Source: Malaya genurostris (Eukaryota > Arthropoda > Insecta > Diptera > Culicidae). Taken from it: DNA of 64,000 nucleotides. Below, one piece after another: positions 21,374 to 32,569 of this stretch. The notes under the pieces were generated by a model. The model was given only the letters and a program-made list of their open reading frames with translations. It was not told where the DNA came from and ran no database searches. The stretch's first letter is position 1, and every line of letters starts with the position of its first letter. A program made the position numbers and the translations under genes. The stretch spans positions 186,524,866-186,588,865 of the forward strand of contig NC_080572.1 in assembly GCF_030247185.1 (NCBI RefSeq), read 5' to 3'.

Positions 21374-23530
21374 ACATTTTTCGCAAAAACAAAGAAAGCT
21401 TCACTTGATCTCGATTACTGTGAATTTCACACAGCGAAAAGTGCACAAATCTAAGCAAACTATTCTTGATTTGCAGTAAACTGAGGATATTTCCCTACGA
21501 TTTGCAAACAACAAATCCTAATAGTTCTTTAGAAAACTTTTAGAGCCATTAGAACGGCTGATATTGTGCAATGCTCTCCACCGTTGTTTTTTTCCCCAAT
21601 GCTAATGACTGGCAGCTGTGACGTAATCGCTCTTGTCGAAAGCGTGCAGACGACACAAAACACATCTGCTCGCAGTGGCGATACAATCCAAACTGATTCA
21701 AGTTTTGTTGAGAGGCTTGTTTCTACCTGATTTCGTTTGTAGCTTTTTCACTAATGGGCGGTCCTAACGGCTATAAAAATAGCCGCATACAGAATTTTAA
21801 TGTCGATTATTTCATTTCGGATTTGCATATTTTATTGAAAGAAACTATCAATATGCTGTAGGGATTCGTTTCCAGCATTCAGAAGAGTCAAATTGCGTAA
21901 TTCTCTACGACATTAAACTCTGGAACATTTTTCGCAAAAAAAGGCTTCACTTGATCTCGATTACTGTGAATTTCACACAGCGAAAAGTGCACAAATCTAA
22001 GCAAACTGTTCTTGATTTGCAGTAAACTGAGGATATTTCCCTACGATTTGCAAACAACAAATCCTAATAGTTCTTTAGAAAACTTTTAGAGCCATTAGAA
22101 CGGCTGATATTGTGCAATGCTCTCCACCGTTGTTTTTTTTTCCAATGCTAATGACTGGCAGCTGTGACGTAATCGCTCTTGTCGAAAGCGTGCAGACGAC
22201 ACAAAACACATCTGCTCGCAGTGGCGATACAATCCAAACTGATTCAAGTTTTGTTGAGAGGCTTGTTTCTACCTGATTTCGTTTGTAGCTTTTTCACTAA
22301 TGGGCGGTCCTAACGGCTATAAAAATAGCCGCATACAGAATTTTAATGTCGATTATTTCATTTCGGATTTGCATATTTTATTGAAAAAAACTATCAATAT
22401 GCTGTAGGGATTCGTTTCCAGCATTCAGAAGAGTCAAATTGCGTAATTCTCTACGACATTAAACTCTGGAACATTTTTCGCAAAAAAAGGCTTCACTTGA
22501 TCTCGATTACTGTGAATTTCACACAGCGAAAAGTGCACAAATCTAAGCAAACTGTTCTTGATTTGCAGTAAACTGAGGATATTTCCCTACGATTTGCGAA
22601 CAACAAATCCTAATAGTTCTTTAGAAAACTTTTAGAGCCATTAGAACGGCTGATATTGTCCAAAGCTCTCCACCGTTGTTTTTTTTCCCAATGCTAATGA
22701 CTGGCAGCTGTGACGTAATCGCTCTTGTCGAAAGCGTGCAGACGACACAAAACACATCTGCTCGAAATGGCGATTGAATCCAAACTGATTGAATTTTTGT
22801 TAAGAGATTTCCTTTTATGTGATTTCGTTTGTAGCTTTTTCACTAATGGGCGGTCCTAACGGCTATAAAAAAAGCCGCATACAGAATTTTAATGTCGATT
22901 ATTTTATTTCGGATTTGCATATTTTATTGAAAGAAACTATCAATATGCTGTAGGGATTCGTTTCCAGAATTCAGAAGAGTCAAATTGCGTAATTCTCTAC
23001 GACATTAAACTCTGGAACATTTTTCGCAAAAAAAGGCTTCACTTGATCTCGATTACTGTGAATTTCACACAGCGAAAAGTGCACAAATCTAAGCAAACTG
23101 TTCTTGATTTGCAGTAAACTGAGGATATTTCCCTACGATTTGCGAACAACAAATCCTAATAGTTCTTTAGAAAACTTTTAGAGCCATTAGAACGGCTGAT
23201 ATTGTGCAATGCTCTCCACCGTTTTTTTCCCACTGCTAATGACTGGCAGCTGTGACGTAATCGCTCTTGTCGAAAGCGTGCAGACGACACAAAACACATC
23301 TGCTCGCAGTGGCGATTGAATCCAAACTGATTGAATTTTTGTTAAGAGATTTCCTTTTATGTGATTTCGTTTGTAGCTTTTTCACTAATGGGCGGTCCTA
23401 ACGGCTATAAAAATAGCCGCATACAGAATTTTATTGTCGATTATTTCATTTCGGATTTGCATAATTTATTGAAAGAAATTATCAATATGCTGTAGGGATT
23501 CGGTTCTAGCATTCACAAGGACCAAATTGA
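21374..23530 (+). repeat. Tandem array, four 546-bp units
   Basis: The marker CTTCACTTGATCTCGATTAC begins at 21399, 21945, 22491 and 23037, exactly 546 bp apart each time. Each unit holds, in order: GTGAATTTCACACAGCG, GAGCCATTAGAACGGC, a CTGTGACGTAATCGCTC block (CRE/ATF-like), GGGCGGTCCTAACGG, the palindrome GGCTATAAAAATAGCC, and an AGGGATTCGTTTCC block. Units 1 and 2 share GCGATACAATCCAAACTG where units 3 and 4 have GCGATTGAATCCAAACTG and an altered following 60 bp, so they fall into two pairs. The last unit fades out near 23530. Decayed units of the same sequence occur at 16.3-16.8, 25.9 and 58.3-59.8 kb. Confidence 0.92.
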
Positions 23531-23578
23531 GGAACTCTATTTGGCCCGTCGCTGCTGGTTGATGATTCCACTCCCACG

Positions 23579-23643
23579 ACGTCTGCTTCCATCGAACGCA
23601 CGAAAAGAAATGATCGATTTTCGACCACGGTTCCCCTTTTATA
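23579..23643 (-). promoter_or_regulatory. Core promoter: TATA box, initiator and DPE
   Basis: On the minus strand TATAAAAG (23643-23636) starts 32 bp before the A of TCATTT (A at 23611), which fits the insect initiator TCAKTY. AGACGT (23584-23579) then occupies +28 to +33, a perfect match to the downstream promoter element RGWYVT at its required position. All three elements have correct spacing. Transcription would run towards lower coordinates, into the 546-bp array. An ATG at about +20 opens a reading frame of only 28 codons (MEADVVGVESSTSS...), and an AATAAA lies about 140 bp downstream, near 23469. The transcript, if any, is therefore likely short or non-coding. Confidence 0.6.
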
Positions 23644-23960
23644 CGCATTCAGTTGAAGATATGTGCCTGACTACCTCAAAATCGTCGTCCTTGCGCGAAA
23701 AACCCAAGCGAAAGTAAGGTGTTTTCCGCGTTGTTTTCAAATTTTAAGAAAACTTAATTTTTGAGTTGTTTGTGGTTATCGCACACTGTTTAAAATATTA
23801 TCCTGAATTCCTGATCATATTTTTGATGAAATGGTGAAAGAATTATGTTGCTACCATTAATACAAGTCGAGATATTCACGATTAAGTTCTGCCCATTCTT
23901 CCATATGGCTAATTTTGAAAAGGCGCCCCATAGTAAAGTAAGTCGTATTCACGACAAAAC

Positions 23961-25447
23961 ATCGGAACAATATGGAAAAGAAAATATTCATTGTTGCCAT
24001 GAATTTATTTGAAATCGCGCAAGCGAAAAATTTTCCCCTGAATGCAGGCAGCAACAGCAGCAGTAGCAGCTCAGCTGTCACAGCACAGAGAAGTGGCGTA
24101 CGCACCAAAGAAAAACAAACCGGCACCGAAGCTGGAAAGTGTCTGAATTGTAAACTTTTCCTCACACTCACCCTACTCGACGGTAAACACGTGAGCTTGG
24201 CGAAGCGAACGAAAAAGCGTTAATATGCTAAGTTTTATTCGTTCACCAGCGAAAAACAAGTACGAAAGAAAAACTGTTTTTTTTTCTACCAACTTGTCGG
24301 AATGATTTACACCCTTGTTCGAAAGTTTTAAGTCACTTTGGAATAATTAAATGACCTCCACCGGAACGTTTTGGTCGCCGGAATGGCGTTCGCTTTCTGC
24401 CAACTGATGAAACTATTATCATTAGTGGTGTATTACGATTGCACTTGCTGCTGATGAATCGAGTTACTTGACAATAGGACCGAAAACATGGGAAAAACTA
24501 ACTTCAGTTTGAGTTTCAATTTTATTTTCGGTTAAGTTGAATCGAGTGAAAGAGCACGATAATACCAAGGAAGAAAGTCTGGTGGCGCAATAAAGGATAT
24601 CAAATAAAATACTATTCGTCAATGCTTTGAAGGATACACTTTTCGCATGACATCGGTTCGAAAATGGTACACTTTACTCGCACAATAATCTCGAATTTCT
24701 CGAGCTATCGTCAGTTTCATTCAATATCTAAATTCAATCCCGATGCGATCGTTGAGGTTTGGTTTTTTCCTACGTACCTGAAAAAGAAAGAAAGAAAAAT
24801 GGAAATTAAATCATAATCAATTCGGAGAATTTCATGTCAATATTCAAAGTCAGCGATGACAACGAAGAGGTAAGATAGGAGGCACAAACAAAGTGAAGCA
24901 AAAAAAAAAACGGGAGAATATCGTCGTTTGGGGATTGCTCAATGCTCATCTTACAACGAGATTATTTTTGATAGCGTGTACCTTTTATAGGAAAAAAAAA
25001 ATAACATCCAAGGGGGTCGACCGTTGTGTGTTTACGGTGAATGGGATGAGGGTAAATGTATTTAGGACAAACCCATCCCCGTTTCAATTCCCTTGAAATG
25101 TGTTTTTGAATCAACATAATATTTTACTTGTTCTATTTTTTTCCAATGCGCTCTTTCGTACACAGACAAAAACAGTAGGCGATGGGTAGAGCCGAGCCAC
25201 TGTTACGAAACATACGGGTGTTTAAGAGACGGTTTAAGAAATTTTGTACATTCGTGTAAGCGAGTAAGTTTTTTCCAGATGTTGAAAAATTTTTGTATGT
25301 GTTTACCAATCGGTCAAAGTGTGCACTCACAGTAAATTGGCCAAATACTGAACTGGTTTAAAATCAACTAAAATATAACATACAAGCTGTACAGTAACCT
25401 TAACTTTGCGTTTATGCCAAATTTTTGAAATGCACTGCAGTTGAACA
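23961..25447. other. Apparently single-copy DNA without a recognised gene
   Basis: Moderately complex sequence. An 83-residue ORF at 23972-24223 contains a Ser run from AGC repeats and has no recognisable domain. I see no exon with flanking splice sites that I would defend, and no repeat matching elsewhere. Confidence 0.35.
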
Positions 25448-26045
25448 AAATAGCGGGTGGGTAATGTCAGAGATATAACCGGTATGACTTGAATACGAAT
25501 AACAATGGTCCGCTGAAATACCTTTTTGAATTTAATGTCTCTGGATATGGTTCGAAATTTAAATTGCTAGTGTATATTCCTTCAAATCTTGTTCAGTGTA
25601 TATTCCTTCAAATCTTGTTCAAATTAATTTATATTAAATATATTCCAGATCAATTACACTCAATATTCAATTGGCTAGACACTTACAATTTGACGTGAAT
25701 ACGAATAAAAATGATAATCGTTCGTATTAGTTGATTGTGTGAATTTACTTCGTTCTCAGAATTGTAAGGGTACATTTACACTAAAGATTGACTTATTGGC
25801 AACAACTATTTTCTACCATACACTTGAATAACGCAAAACAAATGAAAGTAAAAAAAAAACTCATACAGAAGTTTGATGTCGCTTATTTCATTTCGGATTG
25901 GCACATTTCAGTGAAAGAAACTATCAAAATTCTGTACGGGATTCATTTCTGGTAATCGGAAGAGCCGAATTGTGGAATCCTCTGCGATATTAAACTGTTC
26001 GAGAAATTTTTCCCAAACACGTAGCAGTCAAATGCTGGATTTATT
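25448..26045 (+). repeat. Partial GTAATGTCAGAGACATA-family copy
   Basis: The 5' terminus is GCGGGTGGGTAATGTCAGAG (25454 onward) followed by ACTTGAATACGAAT. Later, 25880-26010 matches the CATTTCGGAT...AAACTATCAA block of the 546-bp unit. A 26-bp tandem duplication (GTATATTCCTTCAAATCTTG) sits at about 25573-25625. The central part of the unit is missing. Confidence 0.6.
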
Positions 26046-26607
26046 CGTGCTCGTTTGGTGCGAATTGCACACTTAATTCTCATATTAATTTTATTTTTTA
26101 ATAATATAGGATTTATTGTATAAGATCTATACTTTGTACACTTAATATATCCATTCTTTTCATCTACGTCGACTGAACCCTCATCGTATATGAACAGAAT
26201 GGTGTTGTTTGACAATCCACAATTCGATTATATAAAAAAACAATAAGCACATCTGAGTCATACAAAAGAAATCAAACAGTTCTTGGTGAGTTTCACAAAA
26301 AAACTGCATTAGCAAGCATCCTTACTACTAGTATAATTGATACAAAAGAAAGTAAAATCTTTTGCTGGTACGATTTAAAAAAAAAACATCTCCGGATATT
26401 TATTTGAATATACTTGCTATTCAAAATTTCTAAGAATTTGTAGTTAAAAATCAGAATCAATTCGATCACCATCACGAAGATTCTTGCAGTCATTTTGTTC
26501 AAAACATTTAATTTTCATGCTTGACTTTTAATATTATCGCAATTGTCTTTATATTCTGATTATCTAGAAAACATATATACCTTATAATAAAAAAAGAACC
26601 GGAATTT
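26046..26607. other. No gene recognised
   Basis: Very AT-rich DNA without repeats shared with the rest of the window or a credible ORF. Confidence 0.4.
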
Positions 26608-27171
26608 TCATTTTAAAATTCCCGCGCTTGTCCAATCGGTACACTTTTATTCTCTCAACGTTGGCAACTCTTTTATACACATTCTGTCAAATTTTGACGC
26701 ATATCGTACGATTAGTTTTTGTTTGGCGTCTATACAAAGAAGTTGAAAATTTTTCGTGTGGCGATTTTTATAATGGATGAAAATTTAGAACAACGGCTCG
26801 CCTTTGAAGCGCCATTCGGTCGATTGTTGTGGGGTTCATCTAGAACTAGAACAACCTTTGAAGCGTTTATACCACTCGTATGCCTGTGTTTTTCCTAGAC
26901 ACGATTCACCAAAGGCCTTTTCTAACATATTCAACGTTTCGGAACACTTAAATCCATTTGCAATACAAAATTTGATGCACGCACGTTGTTCTAAATTTTC
27001 ATCCATTATAAAAATCGCCACACGAAAATTTTTCAACTTCTTTGTATAGACGCCAAACAAAAACTGATCGTACGATATACGTCAAAATTTGACAGAATGT
27101 GTAGAAATGTGTTGCCAACGTTGAGAGAATAAAAGTTTACCGATTGGACAAACGCGGGAATTTTAAAATGA
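26608..27171. mobile_element. Mariner-derived palindrome with two inverted 5' ends
   Basis: Arms of about 188 bp (26608-26795 and 26984-27171) are inverted copies, from TTTTAAAATTCCCGCG at the outside through GTTGGCAAC and GACGCCAAACAAAAAC to ATGGATGAAAATTTAGAACA. Each arm is therefore the terminal repeat, leader and first codons of a mariner transposase. The middle (26796-26983) keeps more of one N-terminus. The catalytic part is absent. It is a non-autonomous deletion and inversion derivative. No TA duplication could be fixed. Confidence 0.8.
26836..27006 (-). pseudogene. Mariner transposase N-terminal fragment
   Basis: It begins at the ATG at 27006 and reads DENLEQRACIKFCIANGFKC, then LEKAFGESCLGKTQAYEWYKRFK. 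This is the first helix-turn-helix typical of mariner transposases of the SETMAR/Mos type, about 55 residues of an expected 345. The fragment stops where the inverted second copy begins. There is no catalytic triad, so it is inactive. Confidence 0.8.
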
Positions 27172-27454
27172 TGATTAATTTCAACTTGTCCATAGTTAAG
27201 AATTAAACGTGGCAACACTCGCACGTGTCATATGACGGCACACTTCACACTTTTGCTCTAAATTTTTAAAGTACAAATAGGGCGTATTTGATTTCTTAAT
27301 GCGCATAGAAACATGAAGTTTATTTAGAAAAACATATTTTGAGCAAAAGTGAAATAGTAATAGAAAAATAGTGACTTTGTGAGAGTGTACTGACGTGACA
27401 TAGTGGAATTCAACGGTACAACAACAGTGCTATTAGTAAGAAAATTCTTTCCTT

Positions 27455-27620
27455 TCGCACGAAATATTCCGAAACGACACCCATACTAGAATAAAGATAT
27501 GTTCCACATTAAAACATTTATTTTCGCATTGCGTGTGAGCGTTGCCCGTCGTAATTGAATGTGTTAATGACGGTGCAAACTTTTTTCAACTTGTTTTTGA
27601 TGAATCCGATGCTTTTGGTG
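27455..27620. repeat. Dispersed repeat (inverted partner at 46388-46545)
   Basis: The shared blocks are CATATTTCGAAACGACACCC-like sequence, CACATTGTGTGAG-like sequence, GTGACGGCGCAAAC-like sequence and CTGATGCTTTTGG, in reverse order and orientation near 46.4-46.5 kb. The two copies have diverged but are collinear for about 160 bp. Confidence 0.6.
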
Positions 27621-27736
27621 AGAAATGGAGAAAATTAGAATAACTCTAATGATGATCAGTGGAAATGAAAAGTGGATTGAACCTGATCTACAGAATCTGC
27701 ATTTAGGCAAAACTGAGATGGCTTTTGGCGTTTACA

Positions 27737-28074
27737 CTTGAATTTTCTTTGCGTCTCGCCTTCGGCTCGTCAGTGCTTAAAGCAGTTCAAATTGAACTGC
27801 CATCTCGTGCCTAGCAGTTCAACTTAAACCGCTAAGCAGACGCAAAGCTTACACAACTTATGTAACGCTTTTGGATATTACACAGAAGTGCAATATCTTT
27901 TCTGACGTCTCGGGTGTAAAAGAATGTGACGACTAGCTACTGGTCGCCGCAGAGATTTGTGTAAGTTTTGCGTCTGCTTAGCGGTTTAAGTTGAACTGCT
28001 AGGCACGAGATGGCAGTTCAATTTGAACTGCTTTAAGCACTGACGAGCCGAAGGCGAAACGCAAAGAAAATTGA
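27737..28074. repeat. Long-TIR MITE, 338 bp
   Basis: Arms of about 118 bp (27737-27855 and 27957-28074) are almost perfect inverted copies around a 100-bp centre. Both carry TTTCTTTGCGT, GCCTTCGGCTCGTCAGTGC, the internal palindrome GCAGTTCAAATTGAACTGC, and CGCTAAGCAGACGCAAA. There is no ORF. A fragment of the end (TTTCGCCTTCGTCTCATCAG) recurs at about 42955, so it is a family and not a single event. Confidence 0.8.
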
Positions 28075-28511
28075 AACAAAATATGTGCTTTTTTGCACAA
28101 AACAAAAAACCCCTAAATGTTTACACTTGGTAAACTATGAAATTTGACACGGAAGTCACTGAGAGTAGATGCATTTTGAACTCACAATGAATTCCGATTC
28201 AAGTTCCGGATAACTTAACTGAGCAAATAATACATTTCAATTCCATTCAATTTTAGTATAAATAGCAAAAAAAAAAATCTAACTACGTCTATAGCATCTA
28301 GGGCCATCTCTGTACATTCCGAGACTTTGGAAATTCGCTATAGTAATTCCAAGATCAAAGAGCTACTTGGAATATTATCCTCATGAACTACACTGTGCCG
28401 GAGCAAGAACTACAACGGCTAATGTCTATTTGTTGTTTGCTGTTCATATTTTTAGAGCAAAAAAAAAACATTGCCTACTTGTCTATTTTCAGCTGTTCCA
28501 GGTATGTTCTT
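28075..28511. other. No gene recognised
   Basis: AT-rich sequence between the MITE and the 280-bp repeat cluster. No structure or credible ORF was noticed. Confidence 0.4.
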
Positions 28512-29252
28512 AGAGCAAATTCAGCAGCTGCAAGATTCATATGGGTGGTCTATAATATAACTGAAACTGAAACAAACGTATCCCCAGCAAGTCGTTGTAG
28601 TTTTATTTATTCGACCAGTTCTTCTGTCAAATTTAAAACTCGTCTACGATGCCGTTCTATTTTTTGTATATTTGAAACACGAGTAAAATACTGCTGGGGC
28701 TGCCAGTTTTTCTTGTAATAAAATTCAGATTTAAATTTTGTAACTGACATAAATTATGCATCTAGAACTAGAACACTACTTAATATGCCCTTAGAGCAAA
28801 TTCAGCAGCTGCAAGATTCATATGGGTGGTCTATAATGTAAATGAAACTGAAACAAACGTATCCCCAGCAATCCGTTTTAGTTTTATTTATTCGACCAGT
28901 TCTACTGTCAAATTTAAAACTGATATACATTGCCGTTCTATTTTTTCTATATTTGAAACACAGAAAAAACACTGCTGGGGCTGCCAGTTTATTTTGTTAT
29001 AATTTCTAGATTTAAATTTTAAAACTGACATAAATTATGTAGAACACTCCTGAATATGCCCTTAGGGACAGCAGCGTTTTATCAGTGTTTCAAATATAGA
29101 AAAAATAGAACGGCAGCGTATACCAGTTTTGAATTTCACAGTAGAACTGTTCGAATAAATAAAACTAAAACAGCTTGCTGGGGATACGTTTGTTTCAGTT
29201 TCAGTTATATTATAGACCACCCATATGAATCTTGCAGCTCCTGAATTTGCTC
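28512..29252. repeat. Cluster of three 280-bp repeats, the last inverted
   Basis: Copies start at 28512 (+) and 28793 (+), and a shorter copy runs in reverse at about 29063-29252. Each is entered at TTA followed by GAGCAAATTCAG, and each shares the CCCCAGCAA and GGGGCTGCCAG blocks with the copy at 20480. The second copy starts directly after the end of the first (TATGCCCTTA), and the third ends with GAATTTGCTCTTAG. Repeated insertion into or beside TTA sites would explain the head-to-tail and tail-to-tail layout. Confidence 0.8.
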
Positions 29253-29559
29253 TTAGTAGTCCAACAACTTCAATGAAAACAGGTCCTAAGATTCACACGA
29301 GCAATCAGCAGTTTATGAATAACTTTTCAATTCTGTTCATAGTTGTGGAAATACAAACTGTCCTCAGTCGTTCAGGAACAGAAGTGGAAACAGGTTTTAA
29401 GGTAAAATGTAGTCCCAAAAAATGCGCGCAAAATGTTAACCGCCTGAGTTGAACGATAACAGGCAAAACCGGCACAAATGAACTAGGAATATTTTCAACG
29501 ATTGAGCGCAATGGGCTTACCACACGTTTTATTGACTTGTAAAAAAGAGACTGAACCAT

Positions 29560-30122
29560 TGATTGATTCTGACGATCAAATGACTGTCACCTCTGGTTTC
29601 GGAGACATAATAGAGACATAATAGTATAGTGACGTAACCGACAAAACGCGTTATTCTATTTTCGTTCAATTATCTCATAATTTGAAAGCTTTTATTGAAT
29701 TTTGGATGAAGTTCGAAAATCAAATGATTGTCACTTCCGGTTCTGAAAATTTAATGGTATGAGTGACGTAACCGACTAACCGAACATTTTTCATCGGCTG
29801 AATTTTCTCAAAAATGACGAATCTCGATAAACTTTGACTTATTTGAAGCGTAACAGTGTAAATCCAATTTGATTGGGTGATGGCGAACATTTCCGGTTCG
29901 AGAGATGTAATGTTATATGTAACGTAACAGACAAATCCCAGGGTTTGTTCAATGCAACAAAATTTTTCTAAGATGAAAGAAACGATTTCGAAAGACTTGG
30001 ACTCGTTTAAAAGCTACTATCAGGTTATTTGCTTAGCTCACAAGAATAGAATCTTGCAAATGTTTTAACGAGACTATTTAAATGTCAAAAGGAAGGCATT
30101 ATCACACCACTAGGTGGATTAA
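29560..30122 (+). repeat. Composite repeat, 3' portion
   Basis: Units with GGTTTCGGAGACATAATAG, AGTGACGTAACCGAC and ACGCGTTATT motifs recur at intervals of about 150 bp. The copy ends with the family terminus AAGGCATTATCACACCACTA at 30092-30122. It matches the complete copy at 31483-32283. Confidence 0.65.
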
Positions 30123-31482
30123 GAAGGATTTTTTTCTAGCCGCCCAAATTTTTAATTAAAAAACAAATTTTCAAGTTTAAATGTATTATTGCTGATACTT
30201 TTGGTTTCGAGAATGCTGTGGTATATGCGACGTAAGCGTTGAGTCACACTTTTCTGAACTAACCAAAATAATCTAAATTAATTGGTATTAAAAGTCAGCC
30301 CGAATTCTTATTAGATAGCACTATTGCGAAAAGATAGGTTTTAATGAAACCGTTTGAATGACATGAGAAAAATATTATCACGACACTAGGTTGATTAAGA
30401 AGAGGTTTTTATGTGTGGAGAAGTTGATTGTCAATAATTTACCTGGATTCTGAGTTGGTGCGTTTTCATTGCATTCTGAGTAAAATGAATCCAGAGTGAA
30501 GAAAACTGCAAAAACTCAAAATCTACATTATTTGTTAATACACCTTGTAATCAATTGAAATTTAATCGTGTTTTGCAGTAAATTTCGTCAAATTTTAAAT
30601 TATATTTCTACTATCTTTCTAAGCACTAAAGAAGTATTTATTTCGAGGTATAACCCGTTTATTCTTTTTCTAACGGAGGACAATTCACAAAGAGTTTCCT
30701 TTCGTCAAGGACATCAAGCGCTCTTGAGATTGATTTAGGACCGACTTTGGCAAAAAAATACGGCTATTCATAGATAATGCCTATTTATGGCTAGTGTAAA
30801 TTCAGAAAGCTGAATTCTGATTGACTTACAACAGAAAATCTGCCAGATGGCTGATATAGAGCTATACAAATTTTCGCTGCTCAAAAAAGGCTTTTTTACA
30901 GCCATTTTAGTGCTCACTAGTTGACTGGGAAATACATTGTGGCTCGACACGTTTTAAAGAAAATATGTTCTAGCTTGTGAGCTGTTTTCTGTGTTAACGT
31001 CAAAGGTTTTCATTTTTTTCTGTGTTTATTTACTAAGATTTATCTTTAGATTTAACTTGTTTCTCTAACCGAGTAAAACAAATGGTATGCCAAACTGAAG
31101 ACGTGCACATAGTTTCATTCCAATCAGAGCAATTTTCTATTGGTAATATATGCCAGATTTTCTGTTGGTAATATCAGTAATTAATAACAAAGTGATTAGC
31201 AACCAAGAGTTAAATGCCCTTAGTAGAATTTCACAGGATTAGATAACGCGTGCGTTGGAAAAGGTACCCAAATGTTTTTTAAGATGATAGTATATGCATA
31301 AAAAATTGCAGTTTCATGAAATTTTTTATGCATTTTGAAAGGAATTGTATAACGAAAAAATACAGCTAGAAAAAAAAAAAAAAATACATCTATGAAACAG
31401 AAAACAGGGAAAAAGTTATCGCATAAACGAGACTTGAAACCGTGTCGTTTAAAAAATTGCGTATAATGACGATATATTTGTC
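30123..31482. other. No gene recognised; one stray composite-repeat end
   Basis: AT-rich DNA. Only 30362-30400 is identifiable, as a degenerate ATTATCACGACACTAGGTTG terminus of the composite repeat. The region near 31160 lacks distinctive features. Confidence 0.4.
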
Positions 31483-32283
31483 TTTTGCCTTTCTCTATAG
31501 AATGGTATTAGAATTGGAAAACCGACTTTCGAACGGAGCCTCCGAGACCCATATTATTATATACCGTTCAACTCGACGACGCTCGACGAGATCTGGAAAT
31601 GTATGTGTGTGCACTTTTCAAAGATTTTTTACCGCTCAACTTTCTCGGAGATGGCTGAACCGATTTCAACAAGCTTAGGTTCGTGAGAAAGCCACTATTG
31701 AGTTGTGAAACAAGTACGAAGATCATATGGCTGGCACTTCCGGTACCGGAGATATAATGTATAGGTGACGTAAGCGGCAAAACGCGTTGTTTTTCACCGC
31801 TCAATTTTCTCAGAATTCAATAAGCTTAGGTTCGTTTAAAAGCTACTATTTAACTGTGCATCAAGTTTAAAGATCAAATGGCTGGTAATTTTGGTTCCGG
31901 ACATATAATGGTATAAGTGACGTAAACGAACTGCTCATTTTTCATCGGCTGAATTCTCACGAAGATGACTCAACACATTTGGATAAACATGGACTTAATT
32001 GAAAGCTATCAATGTCAATCAAATTTGGAATGGTAATAGCGATCATTTCCGTTTCGAGACATGCAATGTTATGTGTGACGTAACCGACAAATCCTAGAGT
32101 TTTTTAATGCAATAAAATTTCTTGAAGATAAAAGCATTGATTTCGAAAGACCTAGACTCGCTTGAAATCTACTATTGAGTTATTTGAAAATCTCACAATA
32201 CTGATGGATAAAATCTTACAAATGTTTTAATAGGACTATTTAAATGGCAAGAGAAAGGCATTATCACGCCACAAGGTGGATTA
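31483..32283 (+). repeat. Composite repeat, nearly complete copy
   Basis: It begins TTTGCCTTTCTCTATAGAAT, includes the CGGAGCCTCCGAGACCCATA block and GT-rich tract, three units of about 150 bp (CTCGGAGATGGCTGAACCGA, GGTTCCGGACATATAATGG and so on), and ends ATTATCACGCCACAAGGTGG at 32283. At about 800 bp this is the best guide to the family's full structure in this window. No coding capacity or terminal inverted repeat is obvious. Confidence 0.7.
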
Positions 32284-32569
32284 AGAAGAGTTGTTTTTTA
32301 AATTTATTTTTCTAGGTGTTCCTAATCCATAGCTACCAAAATTTTGTAGTAAAATATTGCCATGATTAACTTTCCGTTTTATTTAAATTTATGCGAAATA
32401 GTCTCTGAGAAATTAAACGGGTGCGTGTTGTGCTACACAGTTCGAAAAAATTTTGTGATTTTACATCTTATAAGATGCACATAACTGGAATTTATATTCA
32501 AGAACATAAAAAATAGTGTAATTTGAAAGCTACATGGCTTGAACTCGAATTAAATAACAAACAAAAGAT

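Larger units (their letters stand above)
21256..23960 (+). mobile_element. GTAATGTCAGAGACATA-family element with an expanded interior
   Basis: The 5' end (21260-21304) reads GGGTGGGTAATGTCAGAGAC and then GTCGTGAATACGAA. The 3' end (23944-23958) reads GTATTCACGACAAAA. These are the same termini as the reversed copy at 15782-16985, and both contain the inverted CGTGAATAC motif. The interior differs in holding four tandem copies of a 546-bp unit instead of one. The segment between the array and the 3' end (23530-23880) contains a strong minus-strand core promoter not seen in the other copy. No transposase is present. Confidence 0.6.

Noticed and set aside
21374..23530. CRISPR-like array
   Set aside because: Units are 546 bp, contiguous and without short spacers; the context is eukaryotic.
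21374..23530. Histone gene cluster suggested by tandem units with TATA-like boxes
   Set aside because: No frame of any unit gives a histone sequence, and no histone 3' stem-loop consensus is present.
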